A DNA stretch of 47,042 nucleotides, from NCBI GenBank assembly GCA_905480145.1, contig CAJQPA010000014.1:1-47042 (forward strand). The letters run 5' to 3'. The notes under the pieces were generated by a model. That model ran no database searches. It was not told the origin of the DNA and was given only the letters and a program-made list of their open reading frames with translations. This document shows positions 34,073 through 41,445 of this stretch, piece by piece (position 1 is the stretch's first letter; each line of letters opens with the position of its first letter). Source of the DNA: an uncultured Flavobacteriales bacterium. Lineage in GTDB: Bacteria > Bacteroidota > Bacteroidia > Flavobacteriales_D > Crocinitomicaceae. The position numbers and the translations under genes were made by a program.

Positions 34073-34106
34073 TACGCTAGAATCGCATCAATGAAACTCT
34101 AGCGTA
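34073..34106 (-). terminator. Probable terminator of the NYN-domain gene
   Basis: TACGCTAGA (34073-34081) and TCTAGCGTA (34098-34106) form a perfect 9-bp stem with a 16-nt loop, 8 nt past the stop of the NYN gene on the minus strand. It is followed by an interrupted T-run (ATTTCTTTCTT), so it is weaker than the others. It separates the NYN gene from the ribBA promoter. Confidence 0.6.
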
Positions 34107-34113
34107 AATAATC

Positions 34114-34845
34114 TTAATTATTCAAATTTCTCACAAAAATCAGTTTATGTCTACTTTTAGTATTCTCGCGCTGTTCTATTTCGAAATCACCAATAGATTT
34201 AATCAAAGGTGTTAACTTTTCAAAACCATAATTTCTAGAGTCAAAATTTGGTTGTTTCTTTTGAATTAAACTGCCAACATCGCCTAAAAATGCCCATCCA
34301 TCATCATCGGATACTGCGTCAATTGTTGTTGCTATGAGTTTGATTTCTTTCTTGGTAATTTTATCGTCAACTTCTTTTGTTATATTTTTCCCTTCATTTT
34401 CTACCTTATTAGATTTCTTTTTAAGAATCTCAATATAAATGAACTTATCACATGAAACGATGAAAGGGTTAGGTGTTTTCTTTTCTCCTATACCAATGAC
34501 TTGTTTACCTGCTTCCCTCAGGCGTGTTGCTAAGCGAGTGAAATCACTATCACTTGATACGATACAAAAACCATTGACTTTATCTGAATAAAGAATGTCC
34601 ATTGCATCGATGATCATCGCTGAATCAGTTGCATTTTTTCCTGTTGTGTAACCGTATTGTTGAATAGGGGTAATTGCATTTTCTAAAAGGAGATTCTTCC
34701 ATTTTGTTAAATGTGGTTTAGTCCAATCTCCATATATTCTTTTGATTGTTGGGTTGCCATATTTGGCAATTTCTTCCATCATTTCCTTTACGTAGGCTGA
34801 TGGTATATTATCGCCGTCAATAAGGACGGCTAAATTTAAATTCAT
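34114..34845 (-). CDS. NYN-domain protein with C-terminal OST-HTH/LOTUS-like domain
   Basis: From the ATG at 34845 the protein has 243 residues; an ATG at 34863 adds six residues (MIKNYI). The NYN/LabA-type PIN domain shows LAVLIDGDNIP (D10, D12), GKNATDSAMIIDAMDILY and CIVSSDSDFTRLATRLRE, the acidic metal-binding residues of this RNase-like fold. A lysine-rich linker joins a C-terminal winged-helix OST-HTH-like part (about 165-240, DDDGWAFLGDVGSLI...FGFEKLTPLI-like). Such proteins probably bind or cleave RNA. It has its own probable terminator, and the upstream glycosyltransferase gene is 136 nt away. Confidence 0.85.
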   Translation of the reverse strand: MNLNLAVLIDGDNIPSAYVKEMMEEIAKYGNPTIKRIYGDWTKPHLTKWKNLLLENAITPIQQYGYTTGKNATDSAMIIDAMDILYSDKVNGFCIVSSDSDFTRLATRLREAGKQVIGIGEKKTPNPFIVSCDKFIYIEILKKKSNKVENEGKNITKEVDDKITKKEIKLIATTIDAVSDDDGWAFLGDVGSLIQKKQPNFDSRNYGFEKLTPLIKSIGDFEIEQRENTKSRHKLIFVRNLNN

Positions 34846-34981
34846 AATGTAATTTTTAATCATTGTCCAGAAAATTGGACAGTTTACTTTGTTAATAGAT
34901 GAGATTTGTTTGCATCATCCTTGTGTAATATAATAAAAAAGCTGAACAATTCATGTTTAAAGTTTGCTGGTATGCTAGAAC

Positions 34982-36163
34982 CTATTTTTTAATTATTTCA
35001 ATAAGCCTCACAATTGATTTTTCCCAACTGAATTTTATCCTTACTAATTCTGAGGCATTTGTAGAAATTTTAGAATACAATGCATGATCTGATGTTAGTT
35101 CTTTTATGTGCGATATTAATTCTTCAGTTGTGGCACCGACCATTATTTCTTCTCTATTCTTTGCATTGATAGCGTTGTTTGCTAGAGGAGTTGTAACGCA
35201 TGGTGTACCAATCGCCATTGCCTCGAGGAGCTTGTTTTGCATACCTGTGCCAATTGTCATCGGTGCAAGAAAAATCTTACCCATAACGTAAGAAGTTCTA
35301 ATATCATCTACCCAACCCGTAATCTTAATGTTTTTATTCTGTTCTGCTATTTTTTTTATTGAAGAGTTTGGAGAAGACCCAGAAATCAAAAGGGTAGAGT
35401 TGGGAATTCTTGGTAGAATTTCTTTAGCAATCAGCTGCACGGCTTCAATATTAGGAGCGTAGCTCATGTTTCCAACGAAAATGAAATCAAATTCTCTGGG
35501 GCCATTAATTTTTTCAAAGAAAGAAGAATCGATACCGTTAGGTGTACAAATAATTCTTTCTCTTTCAGGATGATTTATTAATTGTTTATCCTGTTCGCTG
35601 ATTATAGTATGATTTTCGAAATAATCAAAGATATATTGCTCGTATTTTTTTAGTCGTTTTGCTTCAAGTTTAAATAGCCATTTTTTGTAAAAAACTTGCA
35701 GTTTGATTCTACGTTCTATCCCCATACTTAATGCATCCATATAGTCGATAGTTTTTGGAATGTGATGATAGTTTTTTATATATTCGGAAGTTCTAATTAG
35801 TTGACAGTAAATGTGTTGAAAGTCTCCTTGAGTAATAGTTCTATTGATTTTGTTCTGAACTGTTTTGCTATAGAAATAACCTACCTGAATTGGTTTTGAG
35901 CCAAATAAACAAGAAATCATATTAAAAACCTTTGTCCATGAATTTATTTTGAGAATAATAAGCTCATCACATATTTCATTGACTTTCGAGAAATTTGCGT
36001 CAGAAACTTTGTGATCTGTTAATGCAACTAGACTTACGTCAAAGTGCTTATTTAGCTCTCTCAATTGGTGGTAGGCGCGTAGCTTATCTCCTTTATCCAA
36101 AGGATAAGGGAAGCGCGAAACAAGCATTAATACTTTAGTTTTATTTATTTTGGATGAACTCAC
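34982..36163 (-). CDS. Glycosyltransferase family 4 protein (first)
   Basis: The 393-residue protein has an N-terminal Rossmann half (KVLMLVSRFPYPLDKGDKLR, then ALTDHKV) and a GT4 C-terminal half with FVGNMSYAPNIEAVQ, ISGSSPNSS, ITGWVDDIR and MTIGTGMQNKLLEAMAIGTP. The motifs resemble the exosortase-associated glycosyltransferases (stp1-like). It likely moves a sugar in envelope polysaccharide synthesis. The start is GTG at 36163 and overlaps the second glycosyltransferase gene by 23 nt. No exosortase or polymer operon is nearby, so the acceptor is unknown. Confidence 0.85.
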   Translation of the reverse strand: MSSSKINKTKVLMLVSRFPYPLDKGDKLRAYHQLRELNKHFDVSLVALTDHKVSDANFSKVNEICDELIILKINSWTKVFNMISCLFGSKPIQVGYFYSKTVQNKINRTITQGDFQHIYCQLIRTSEYIKNYHHIPKTIDYMDALSMGIERRIKLQVFYKKWLFKLEAKRLKKYEQYIFDYFENHTIISEQDKQLINHPERERIICTPNGIDSSFFEKINGPREFDFIFVGNMSYAPNIEAVQLIAKEILPRIPNSTLLISGSSPNSSIKKIAEQNKNIKITGWVDDIRTSYVMGKIFLAPMTIGTGMQNKLLEAMAIGTPCVTTPLANNAINAKNREEIMVGATTEELISHIKELTSDHALYSKISTNASELVRIKFSWEKSIVRLIEIIKK

Positions 36164-37322
36164 GAAGACTTTTTGTTATTTTCTCAATATTATGATGTTG
36201 TCTAATGTATTTAATGGCATTCTCACCTAACTTTCTCCGCAATTCTGAACTTTCTCTGACAGTTTTTATTTTATTGATAAAATCATTGTTGTCTGTTGCT
36301 ATAATGAGGCATTCATTATCACAGTGATTGATTCCTTTGGCGCCAGTATTTGTCGTTATAACGGGAATGCCTTTTGCCATCATTTCTAATATTTTAATTC
36401 TTACCCCTGATCCAGATATTATGGGAGAAACTAAAATTCCAGCGCTCTTTGTAAAATCAGACAAATTCTCAATAAAACCAAGATTTCTGATATCTTTAGA
36501 AGAAGGTGGAATCTTAAAAGAGGATGCATTTTTTCCGGCAATGTAAAGATCAAAGCTATTTTGTTTCAGTATGGCTTCTTCATGAATTTTAATCAACCTT
36601 TCTACAGCTTCGATGTTTGGTTGCCAGTCCATCGCTCCCAAATGAAAAACAGATGTGTTAGAGTAGTTGTTATGATTCTGTATGTCGCTAATAGCTACCG
36701 GTATGGTTATTACATTCGCATCAATATCCAACGCAAGTATGGAATCTCTATCATCATCTGAAATAGCAATTATGCCATCTATTTTTTTAAACGTCTCAAT
36801 TTCATATTTTTCTAGATCCCTATGAAGTTTTTTAAGAAATAATTTTTTGAAAAAAGAATTTTCGTTCCGCCAATAATCTTTCCAGATGTTTGCTTCAATA
36901 TTATGAATTCTTGTTAATATATTTCCAGAAAAAATTTCTCGTATTTCATTAAGATAGATTGTGCTAAATAGACTTTCAAAAATAATTGTATCGAATTTTG
37001 TTTCTTTTATTTCTTTCTCAATTTTTTTAAAAACATCTTTGGAATGAAATCGATTGACGTTATAAGATCCATTCTTAAATAGACTCTTTAGAGCAGAGAA
37101 AGCGTTTACGCTTGTTGAAATGTTTTGACCGTTTATGGAGATTTTATTTTGTAGATCGACAGGATAGTTAACTTTTTTATACGGATGTTTTTCTGTTCCA
37201 ATTGCTAGATGTCTCACTTCAAAATGAGCTGCCAACAAGGATTTCAAGAAATTATCCATGGCAACAGAACCTCCATCATTTTTTGGATAAATAGGTTTGC
37301 TAGAAATTAATAGAACTTTCAC
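36141..37322 (-). CDS. Glycosyltransferase family 4 protein (second)
   Basis: The 393-residue protein has a GT-B layout: VLLISSKPIYPKNDGGSVAM at the N-terminus, then ARIHNIEANIW-like TRIHNIEANIW, HLGAMDWQPNIEAVER, ISPIISGSGVRIKILEMMAKGIP and NTGAKGI. The GSG-x-K-LE-M motif is the nucleotide-sugar donor site. The start is GTG at 37322, overlapping the lptFG stop in a GTGA arrangement, and the stop overlaps the first glycosyltransferase gene by 23 nt, so all three genes are translationally coupled. Both glycosyltransferases share the same length and are likely paralogues. Confidence 0.85.
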   Translation of the reverse strand: MKVLLISSKPIYPKNDGGSVAMDNFLKSLLAAHFEVRHLAIGTEKHPYKKVNYPVDLQNKISINGQNISTSVNAFSALKSLFKNGSYNVNRFHSKDVFKKIEKEIKETKFDTIIFESLFSTIYLNEIREIFSGNILTRIHNIEANIWKDYWRNENSFFKKLFLKKLHRDLEKYEIETFKKIDGIIAISDDDRDSILALDIDANVITIPVAISDIQNHNNYSNTSVFHLGAMDWQPNIEAVERLIKIHEEAILKQNSFDLYIAGKNASSFKIPPSSKDIRNLGFIENLSDFTKSAGILVSPIISGSGVRIKILEMMAKGIPVITTNTGAKGINHCDNECLIIATDNNDFINKIKTVRESSELRRKLGENAIKYIRQHHNIEKITKSLREFIQNK

Positions 37323-38788
37323 TTTTTCTTGAAAATTGATTTGATTCCACTAATGTTCATTACAGGACGGTCATTGGCTGCTGATCGCATTAATAACAGC
37401 GCAATTGGAGTCAAGACTAGAGTAGGGAACCACATCCCAATAAATGGCGTAACGGTATGTCCCGTCGCAAGATTTTCACCGATGGTCAGCAATACAAAAT
37501 AGACCATGAATAACAAAGCTGCAATAACCACTGGAGCTCCAAAACCTCCCTTTCTAACAATTGCTCCCAAGGGCGCTCCGATAAAGAAGAGGACAATGAT
37601 AGCGAATGTTAATGCGAATTTTCGATGATATTCGATCATAAACATGATGAGATCATTTCTCATGGATACTACAAATGCTTTCTGTGATTCAAGGCGTTCA
37701 TTTCTATTCCGTAATTTTCTTTGAGCCTTCTCAATTGCAGTGATTTTTATTTCATTTGATAGCTTATCGAAGCGAACAATTTTTCTAGGTGTTAATGGTG
37801 CTTCTTTAAAATTCATTGATTTGACCTCGGGTATTACTAACGAGTCTTGTTTTCCATATTTTTCAGCAATAAAGTATGGTTGGTCGTTTTTAAAACTTTG
37901 AATAAAATTTTCAACAATTCCCTTAGAATGTTTTTTTATTGAGTCTCGGGCATATGATATTTGAAAAACATTCAACATTTCATGTTTATCCTTAAACATA
38001 TCTTCTCGTGAACTATTCATGTCAAATCCAGATAGGTCTATTTTATAGGTTGCCTGTTCAAAAGTGGATCTTCTTGCTGGTCGCTGATTATTTTTACTTT
38101 GAATGACTTTACCATCTTCACTATATACTGGTGGGGTTGGAGAAAGTTCCTCCATTACGTTGCCTTTCTTAAGCTCAAAGAAAATTTCTTTACCAGTAGC
38201 AGATTTAAATATTTTACCACTTTTTGCTCGGATTGTTTTTATTTCATTAGGCGCAGTGTGATCATGGATAATAATTCCTTTGAATTCATTTTCCCCACCC
38301 TCATCAATTTTTATAGCGTAACCATCCAGTTGTGTGCTATATGTTCCTGGGACAAGTATTGACGATATTTTAGTGTTTTGGATATCATAAATCAGTGAGT
38401 GCCATTTTAAATTGGCCACTGGTATGACATAATTAGCAAAGAAGAATGTACAAGTTGCGATAATTAGAATAATTACCGTTAAAGGTTTAAGTATTCTGTA
38501 CAGAGATAGTCCACTTGATTTGAGAGCTGTAAGTTCGTTGTGTTCACTTAGATTGCCTAGAGTCATTATTGACGATAATAATATGGCTAATGGAAGTGCA
38601 AGGGGTATTAAACTAGCTGATATATAGAAGAGAAGCTCTAATATAACCGTTCCTGATATTCCTTTCCCCATCAAATCATCTACATATTTCCAGAAAAACT
38701 GCATGATTAGAATGAACATTGAAATAGCGAAAGTTACAATGAACGGTCCTATGAAAGAACGAATACTAAAAAAATAGAGACGTTTCAA
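37319..38788 (-). CDS. LptF/LptG family permease
   Basis: The 489-residue protein has three N-terminal membrane helices (FIVTFAISMFILIMQFFWKY region, a second near 45-75, a third near 95-120), a large periplasmic domain (about 130-390) and three C-terminal helices (FALTFAIIVLFFIGAPLGAIVRKGG). This is the YjgP/YjgQ layout of LptF/LptG, which with LptB pulls lipopolysaccharide from the inner membrane. In Bacteroidota it is longer in the periplasmic part than in Proteobacteria. The start is TTG at 38788. The GTGA overlap with the glycosyltransferase gene couples translation. Confidence 0.92.
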   Translation of the reverse strand: MKRLYFFSIRSFIGPFIVTFAISMFILIMQFFWKYVDDLMGKGISGTVILELLFYISASLIPLALPLAILLSSIMTLGNLSEHNELTALKSSGLSLYRILKPLTVIILIIATCTFFFANYVIPVANLKWHSLIYDIQNTKISSILVPGTYSTQLDGYAIKIDEGGENEFKGIIIHDHTAPNEIKTIRAKSGKIFKSATGKEIFFELKKGNVMEELSPTPPVYSEDGKVIQSKNNQRPARRSTFEQATYKIDLSGFDMNSSREDMFKDKHEMLNVFQISYARDSIKKHSKGIVENFIQSFKNDQPYFIAEKYGKQDSLVIPEVKSMNFKEAPLTPRKIVRFDKLSNEIKITAIEKAQRKLRNRNERLESQKAFVVSMRNDLIMFMIEYHRKFALTFAIIVLFFIGAPLGAIVRKGGFGAPVVIAALLFMVYFVLLTIGENLATGHTVTPFIGMWFPTLVLTPIALLLMRSAANDRPVMNISGIKSIFKKK

Positions 38789-38851
38789 GTGTTGAAATTA
38801 GTTGCTTTTTAATCAATGGAAATAAAACGAACTATGGGAGATAATATTTTA

Positions 38852-39241
38852 CTAGGCCCCTAAAGTTCTTTTTAAAGCTTCGATTTGTGACTCCCAAAGC
38901 AGCTGTGAATCTTCTAATTCATCTTCTTCTGCAAAATCAGTTACAGTTAATAGAACCGACTTTGTCATTGGATCCACCTCATAACGAATTTCAAAATAAG
39001 TATCTAAATCATCATCTTCATCTTCAATCCAACGCCATTTAACTTTTGAGTTTGTTTTCTTCGTCAAAAGACGAGCTTCTTCTTCACTGCCATCCCAAAT
39101 GAATGTGTAAACATCATCCTTTATGTTTACATCATCCGCGAACCATTCACTAAGTCCACTTGGTGTTGAAATCATGTTATCTAATACTTTAGGAGATGTT
39201 TTGAACAGGAATTCTTGTTCAAATTTTATTTTTTTTGACAT
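38852..39241 (-). CDS. START-like domain protein
   Basis: From the ATG at 39241 the protein has 129 residues; a longer frame from 39295 would add 18 residues with no conserved part. MSKKIKFEQEFLFKTSPKVL, LSEWFADDVN, YTFIWDGSEEEARLL and an acidic loop EDEDDDLDTYFEIRYEVD match the START-like/AHSA1-like family seen widely in Bacteroidota. It probably binds a hydrophobic ligand or a partner protein; the role is unknown. It is 63 nt upstream of the lptFG start and may be transcribed with it. Confidence 0.85.
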   Translation of the reverse strand: MSKKIKFEQEFLFKTSPKVLDNMISTPSGLSEWFADDVNIKDDVYTFIWDGSEEEARLLTKKTNSKVKWRWIEDEDDDLDTYFEIRYEVDPMTKSVLLTVTDFAEEDELEDSQLLWESQIEALKRTLGA

Positions 39242-39393
39242 TTTATATTGAGGTAAGTTAGGTTCTCTAATTTTGAATTTTCGCAATATACACATTCTTT
39301 TTGAATGTAATACCTTTAATGGCTTATAAGTTAAGGGTTAATAATCATTATGAACTTGCCAAACCTGAAGATCTTAAGAATAAATTATTAGAC

Positions 39394-39424
39394 ACAAAAA
39401 AAGCTTCAACATGTTGAAGCTTTT
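39394..39424 (-). terminator. Terminator downstream of tRNA-Arg
   Basis: AAGCTTCAAC (39401-39410) and GTTGAAGCTT (39413-39422) pair perfectly. On the minus strand the hairpin is followed by a run of Ts. It starts 1-2 nt past the tRNA-Arg 3' end. Confidence 0.88.
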
Positions 39425-39425
39425 G

Positions 39426-39499
39426 TGAGCCCGAAAGGATTCGAACCTTTGACCGCCTCCTTAGAAGGGAGGTGCTCTATCCAGCTGAGCTACGGGCCC
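39426..39499 (-). tRNA. tRNA-Arg(TCT)
   Basis: The 74-nt minus-strand sequence folds as a cloverleaf. Acceptor GGGCCCG pairs with CGGGCTC (one G-U), the anticodon loop is CTTCTAA with anticodon TCT, and the T-loop GGTTCGAATCC is standard. CCA is not encoded after the discriminator A. Confidence 0.96.
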
Positions 39500-39506
39500 A
39501 TGAAAT

Positions 39507-39535
39507 AAAAAAAAAGGGGATGATTGCTCATCCCC
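39507..39535 (-). terminator. Terminator between tRNA-Pro and tRNA-Arg
   Basis: GGGGATGA (39516-39523) and TCATCCCC (39528-39535) form an 8-bp stem with a TTGC loop. On the minus strand it is followed by nine Ts. It begins 2 nt after the encoded CCA of tRNA-Pro. Confidence 0.9.
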
Positions 39536-39537
39536 AG

Positions 39538-39615
39538 TGGTCGGGGTGGCAGGATTCGAACCTGCGACCTCCTCGTCCCAAACGAGGCGCGATGACCGGG
39601 CTACGCTACACCCCG
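39538..39615 (-). tRNA. tRNA-Pro(TGG)
   Basis: The acceptor CGGGGTG pairs perfectly with CACCCCG, the anticodon loop TTTGGGA gives TGG, and the T-arm GCAGGTTCGAATCCTGC is standard. Without CCA the gene is 39541-39615 (75 nt). The three bases after the discriminator A read CCA, unlike the neighbouring tRNAs; this may be real or a chance match. Confidence 0.96.
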
Positions 39616-39806
39616 ATTTTGTAATAAATCACAAAATCTTTATTTCATGTGAAGTAATTTAAATAATCTCAAGAGATTGCTCTAGGTTTACTTCGAACCA
39701 AAATTTCAATGCTTAATCACAGAACGTTATCTGTAAATGCGAGTGCAAAATTAAAGAATTTATTTAATCCTACAATCTAAATGTTGTTTTATTTCTAAAA
39801 CTTTTG

Positions 39807-39894
39807 CGGAGAGACAGGGATTCGAACCCTGGGTACCCTTTTGAGGTACGCTTATTTAGCAAACAAGTCCTTTCGGCCACTCAGGCACCTCTCC
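39807..39894 (-). tRNA. tRNA-Ser(GCT)
   Basis: An 88-nt class II tRNA. Acceptor GGAGAGG pairs with TCTCTCC (one G-U), the anticodon stem-loop CTTGT-TTGCTAA-ATAAG gives GCT, a long variable arm (GTACCTCAAAAGGGTAC) follows and the T-arm CAGGGTTCGAATCCCTG is intact. CCA is not encoded. Confidence 0.96.
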
Positions 39895-39926
39895 GGAAAT
39901 ATTAATCGTACATAAAGAACGGACGC

Positions 39927-39957
39927 CAAAAGTACTAAAACCATAGTGTATCCACAA
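39927..39957 (-). promoter_or_regulatory. Complete promoter for tRNA-Ser
   Basis: On the minus strand TTG (39957-39955), a 20-nt spacer and TACTTTTG (39934-39927) match the Bacteroidota primary sigma factor consensus exactly. Transcription would start about 25 nt before the tRNA. This is the best complete promoter I could find in the window. Confidence 0.8.
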
Positions 39958-39992
39958 CATTTTGCAAGAAAAAAAAAGAAGTTTTTTCTAGT

Positions 39993-40565
39993 TTAGGAAA
40001 TGACAGAAATAAATGTTGTGAATTCTAGAATGAATAATAAAATCCAAAACAAATGAAGCGGTTGATAAACAGGTTTATAGATAACAGAAATAGAGGCAGA
40101 TGCCATCGCTCCTAATGAAAAAATAATTCCGAAATTATTTGAAGAATCGTACATAACTTCAGACATTATTATCAGTGTGACAAATAGTAAACTTAACAGC
40201 CAGGTTAGAAATTTGTTTTGTTTGATTGCAGTTGCCACTGATAGAGTTATTAAACCCAATAATTTAGAAAGAGTGAATAAGTCAGTAGTAACCGTTTCTG
40301 AAAGTTGTAGCATTGCTTCATCAGAAATAAATATAGTCCAAAAAACTTCTGTACCTAAAACAGAAGTAATCCCAATAAATATAAGGAGTAGGGCAGGAAA
40401 GAGCTGACTTTTATTCCACCAAGTGAATTGTATAGCAACAATTAATATAATAAATGAATTAATTGGGAGCGGAAAGACAAAGACCCCTTGTCTGAAATAA
40501 ATAGAGGTCGCGAAAATTACAAGCGTTAAAGTTGATATCGTAATTAAACGTTGTTCTTTGGTCAT
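39993..40565 (-). CDS. Small integral membrane protein of unknown function
   Basis: The 190-residue protein consists of about six hydrophobic segments joined by short loops (starting ITISTLTLVIFATSIYF, then INSFIILIVAIQFTW, LFPALLLIFIGITSVLG, and others). No charged motif or known domain stands out. The ATG overlaps the map stop in a TAATG arrangement, so it is probably translated with map. I do not recognise the family. Confidence 0.7.
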   Translation of the reverse strand: MTKEQRLITISTLTLVIFATSIYFRQGVFVFPLPINSFIILIVAIQFTWWNKSQLFPALLLIFIGITSVLGTEVFWTIFISDEAMLQLSETVTTDLFTLSKLLGLITLSVATAIKQNKFLTWLLSLLFVTLIIMSEVMYDSSNNFGIIFSLGAMASASISVIYKPVYQPLHLFWILLFILEFTTFISVIS

Positions 40566-41341
40566 TATTTTTTAGCTAATGCTTCTTCAATATATTTAAA
40601 GGTAGAAAGAACTTCAGGGATTCCATTAACGACAGCAACATCGTGCTCATAATGTGCACTTGGAAGTCCATCTTCCGTAACAATCGTCCATTTATCATCC
40701 AACTGAACAACCTTTTCAGTGCCCATATTGATCATTGGCTCAATGGCAATTGTCAATCCATTTTGAATTTTCTTTCCCTTTCCTCTGCGCCCATAGTTTG
40801 GGACTTGAGGCTCTTCGTGCATCGTTTTACCAAGTCCATGACCAACAAGATCTCTAACAACACCATAACCATGTTTCTCGGCATGCTGCTGAATGGAAAA
40901 TCCAATATCACCAATTCTATTTCCAACTTTAGCCGCTGCAACACCTAGATCAAGGCATTCACGGGTCACTTTAAGTAATTTTTTAATCTCTGGTGCTACA
41001 GTTCCAACTTCAAAAGTGTAAGCGTGATCGCCATAATATTCTTTATATATTGCTCCACAGTCAACAGAAATTATATCGCCATCTTTTAAAGGTTCATCTG
41101 TAGGTATTCCATGGACTACAGCATCATTTATTGATATGCACAATGTATTAGGGAAGTCATATAGACCTAAAAAACCCGGTATTGCATTTTGTGTTCGAAT
41201 ATAATCTTCCGCAATTTTATCTAATTCTAATGGAGTGACTCCTGGTTTAACATGTTCCGCAATTAATCCAAGGGTTCTGCTCACAATTTGAGCAGCTTCT
41301 CGCATAATTTCGATTTCTTCAGGAGTCTTATAAATAATCAT
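40565..41341 (-). CDS. map: Methionine aminopeptidase, type I
   Basis: From the ATG at 41341 the protein has 258 residues, matching family length. The five metal ligands are present: D94 and D105 (SVDCGA, YGDHAYTF), H168 (VGHGLG), E201 (IAIEPM) and E232 (YEHDVAV), with H77 in the active site. It removes the initiator Met from new proteins. A second ATG at 41362 would add MNLFDRY; the frame beyond that runs into the sucC terminator and is rejected. The -7 box just upstream would make a start at 41362 nearly leaderless and a start at 41341 short-leadered. Confidence 0.96.
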   Translation of the reverse strand: MIIYKTPEEIEIMREAAQIVSRTLGLIAEHVKPGVTPLELDKIAEDYIRTQNAIPGFLGLYDFPNTLCISINDAVVHGIPTDEPLKDGDIISVDCGAIYKEYYGDHAYTFEVGTVAPEIKKLLKVTRECLDLGVAAAKVGNRIGDIGFSIQQHAEKHGYGVVRDLVGHGLGKTMHEEPQVPNYGRRGKGKKIQNGLTIAIEPMINMGTEKVVQLDDKWTIVTEDGLPSAHYEHDVAVVNGIPEVLSTFKYIEEALAKK

Positions 41342-41368
41342 ATATCGGTCGAATAAATTCATTGAGGA

Positions 41369-41376
41369 CAAAGATA
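41369..41376 (-). promoter_or_regulatory. -7 promoter box for map
   Basis: Minus-strand TATCTTTG is a perfect TAnnTTTG match. It is 6 nt before the ATG at 41362 and 27 nt before the ATG at 41341. No TTG at the right spacing; the upstream region is taken up by the sucC terminator. Confidence 0.55.
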
Positions 41377-41392
41377 AGGTATTTTTAAAAAG

Positions 41393-41422
41393 AAAAAAGC
41401 CTCTCAACTTTCGATGAGAGGC
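41393..41422 (-). terminator. sucC intrinsic terminator
   Basis: GCCTCTCA (41399-41406) and TGAGAGGC (41415-41422) pair perfectly with an 8-nt loop. On the minus strand six Ts follow. It lies 24 nt past the sucC stop. Confidence 0.9.
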
Positions 41423-41445
41423 TTTTATATATTAATTTAATTAGC

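Noticed and set aside
41363-41407. Longer frame for Map beginning at 41407
   Set aside because: It runs into the sucC terminator hairpin and adds residues not found in the family.
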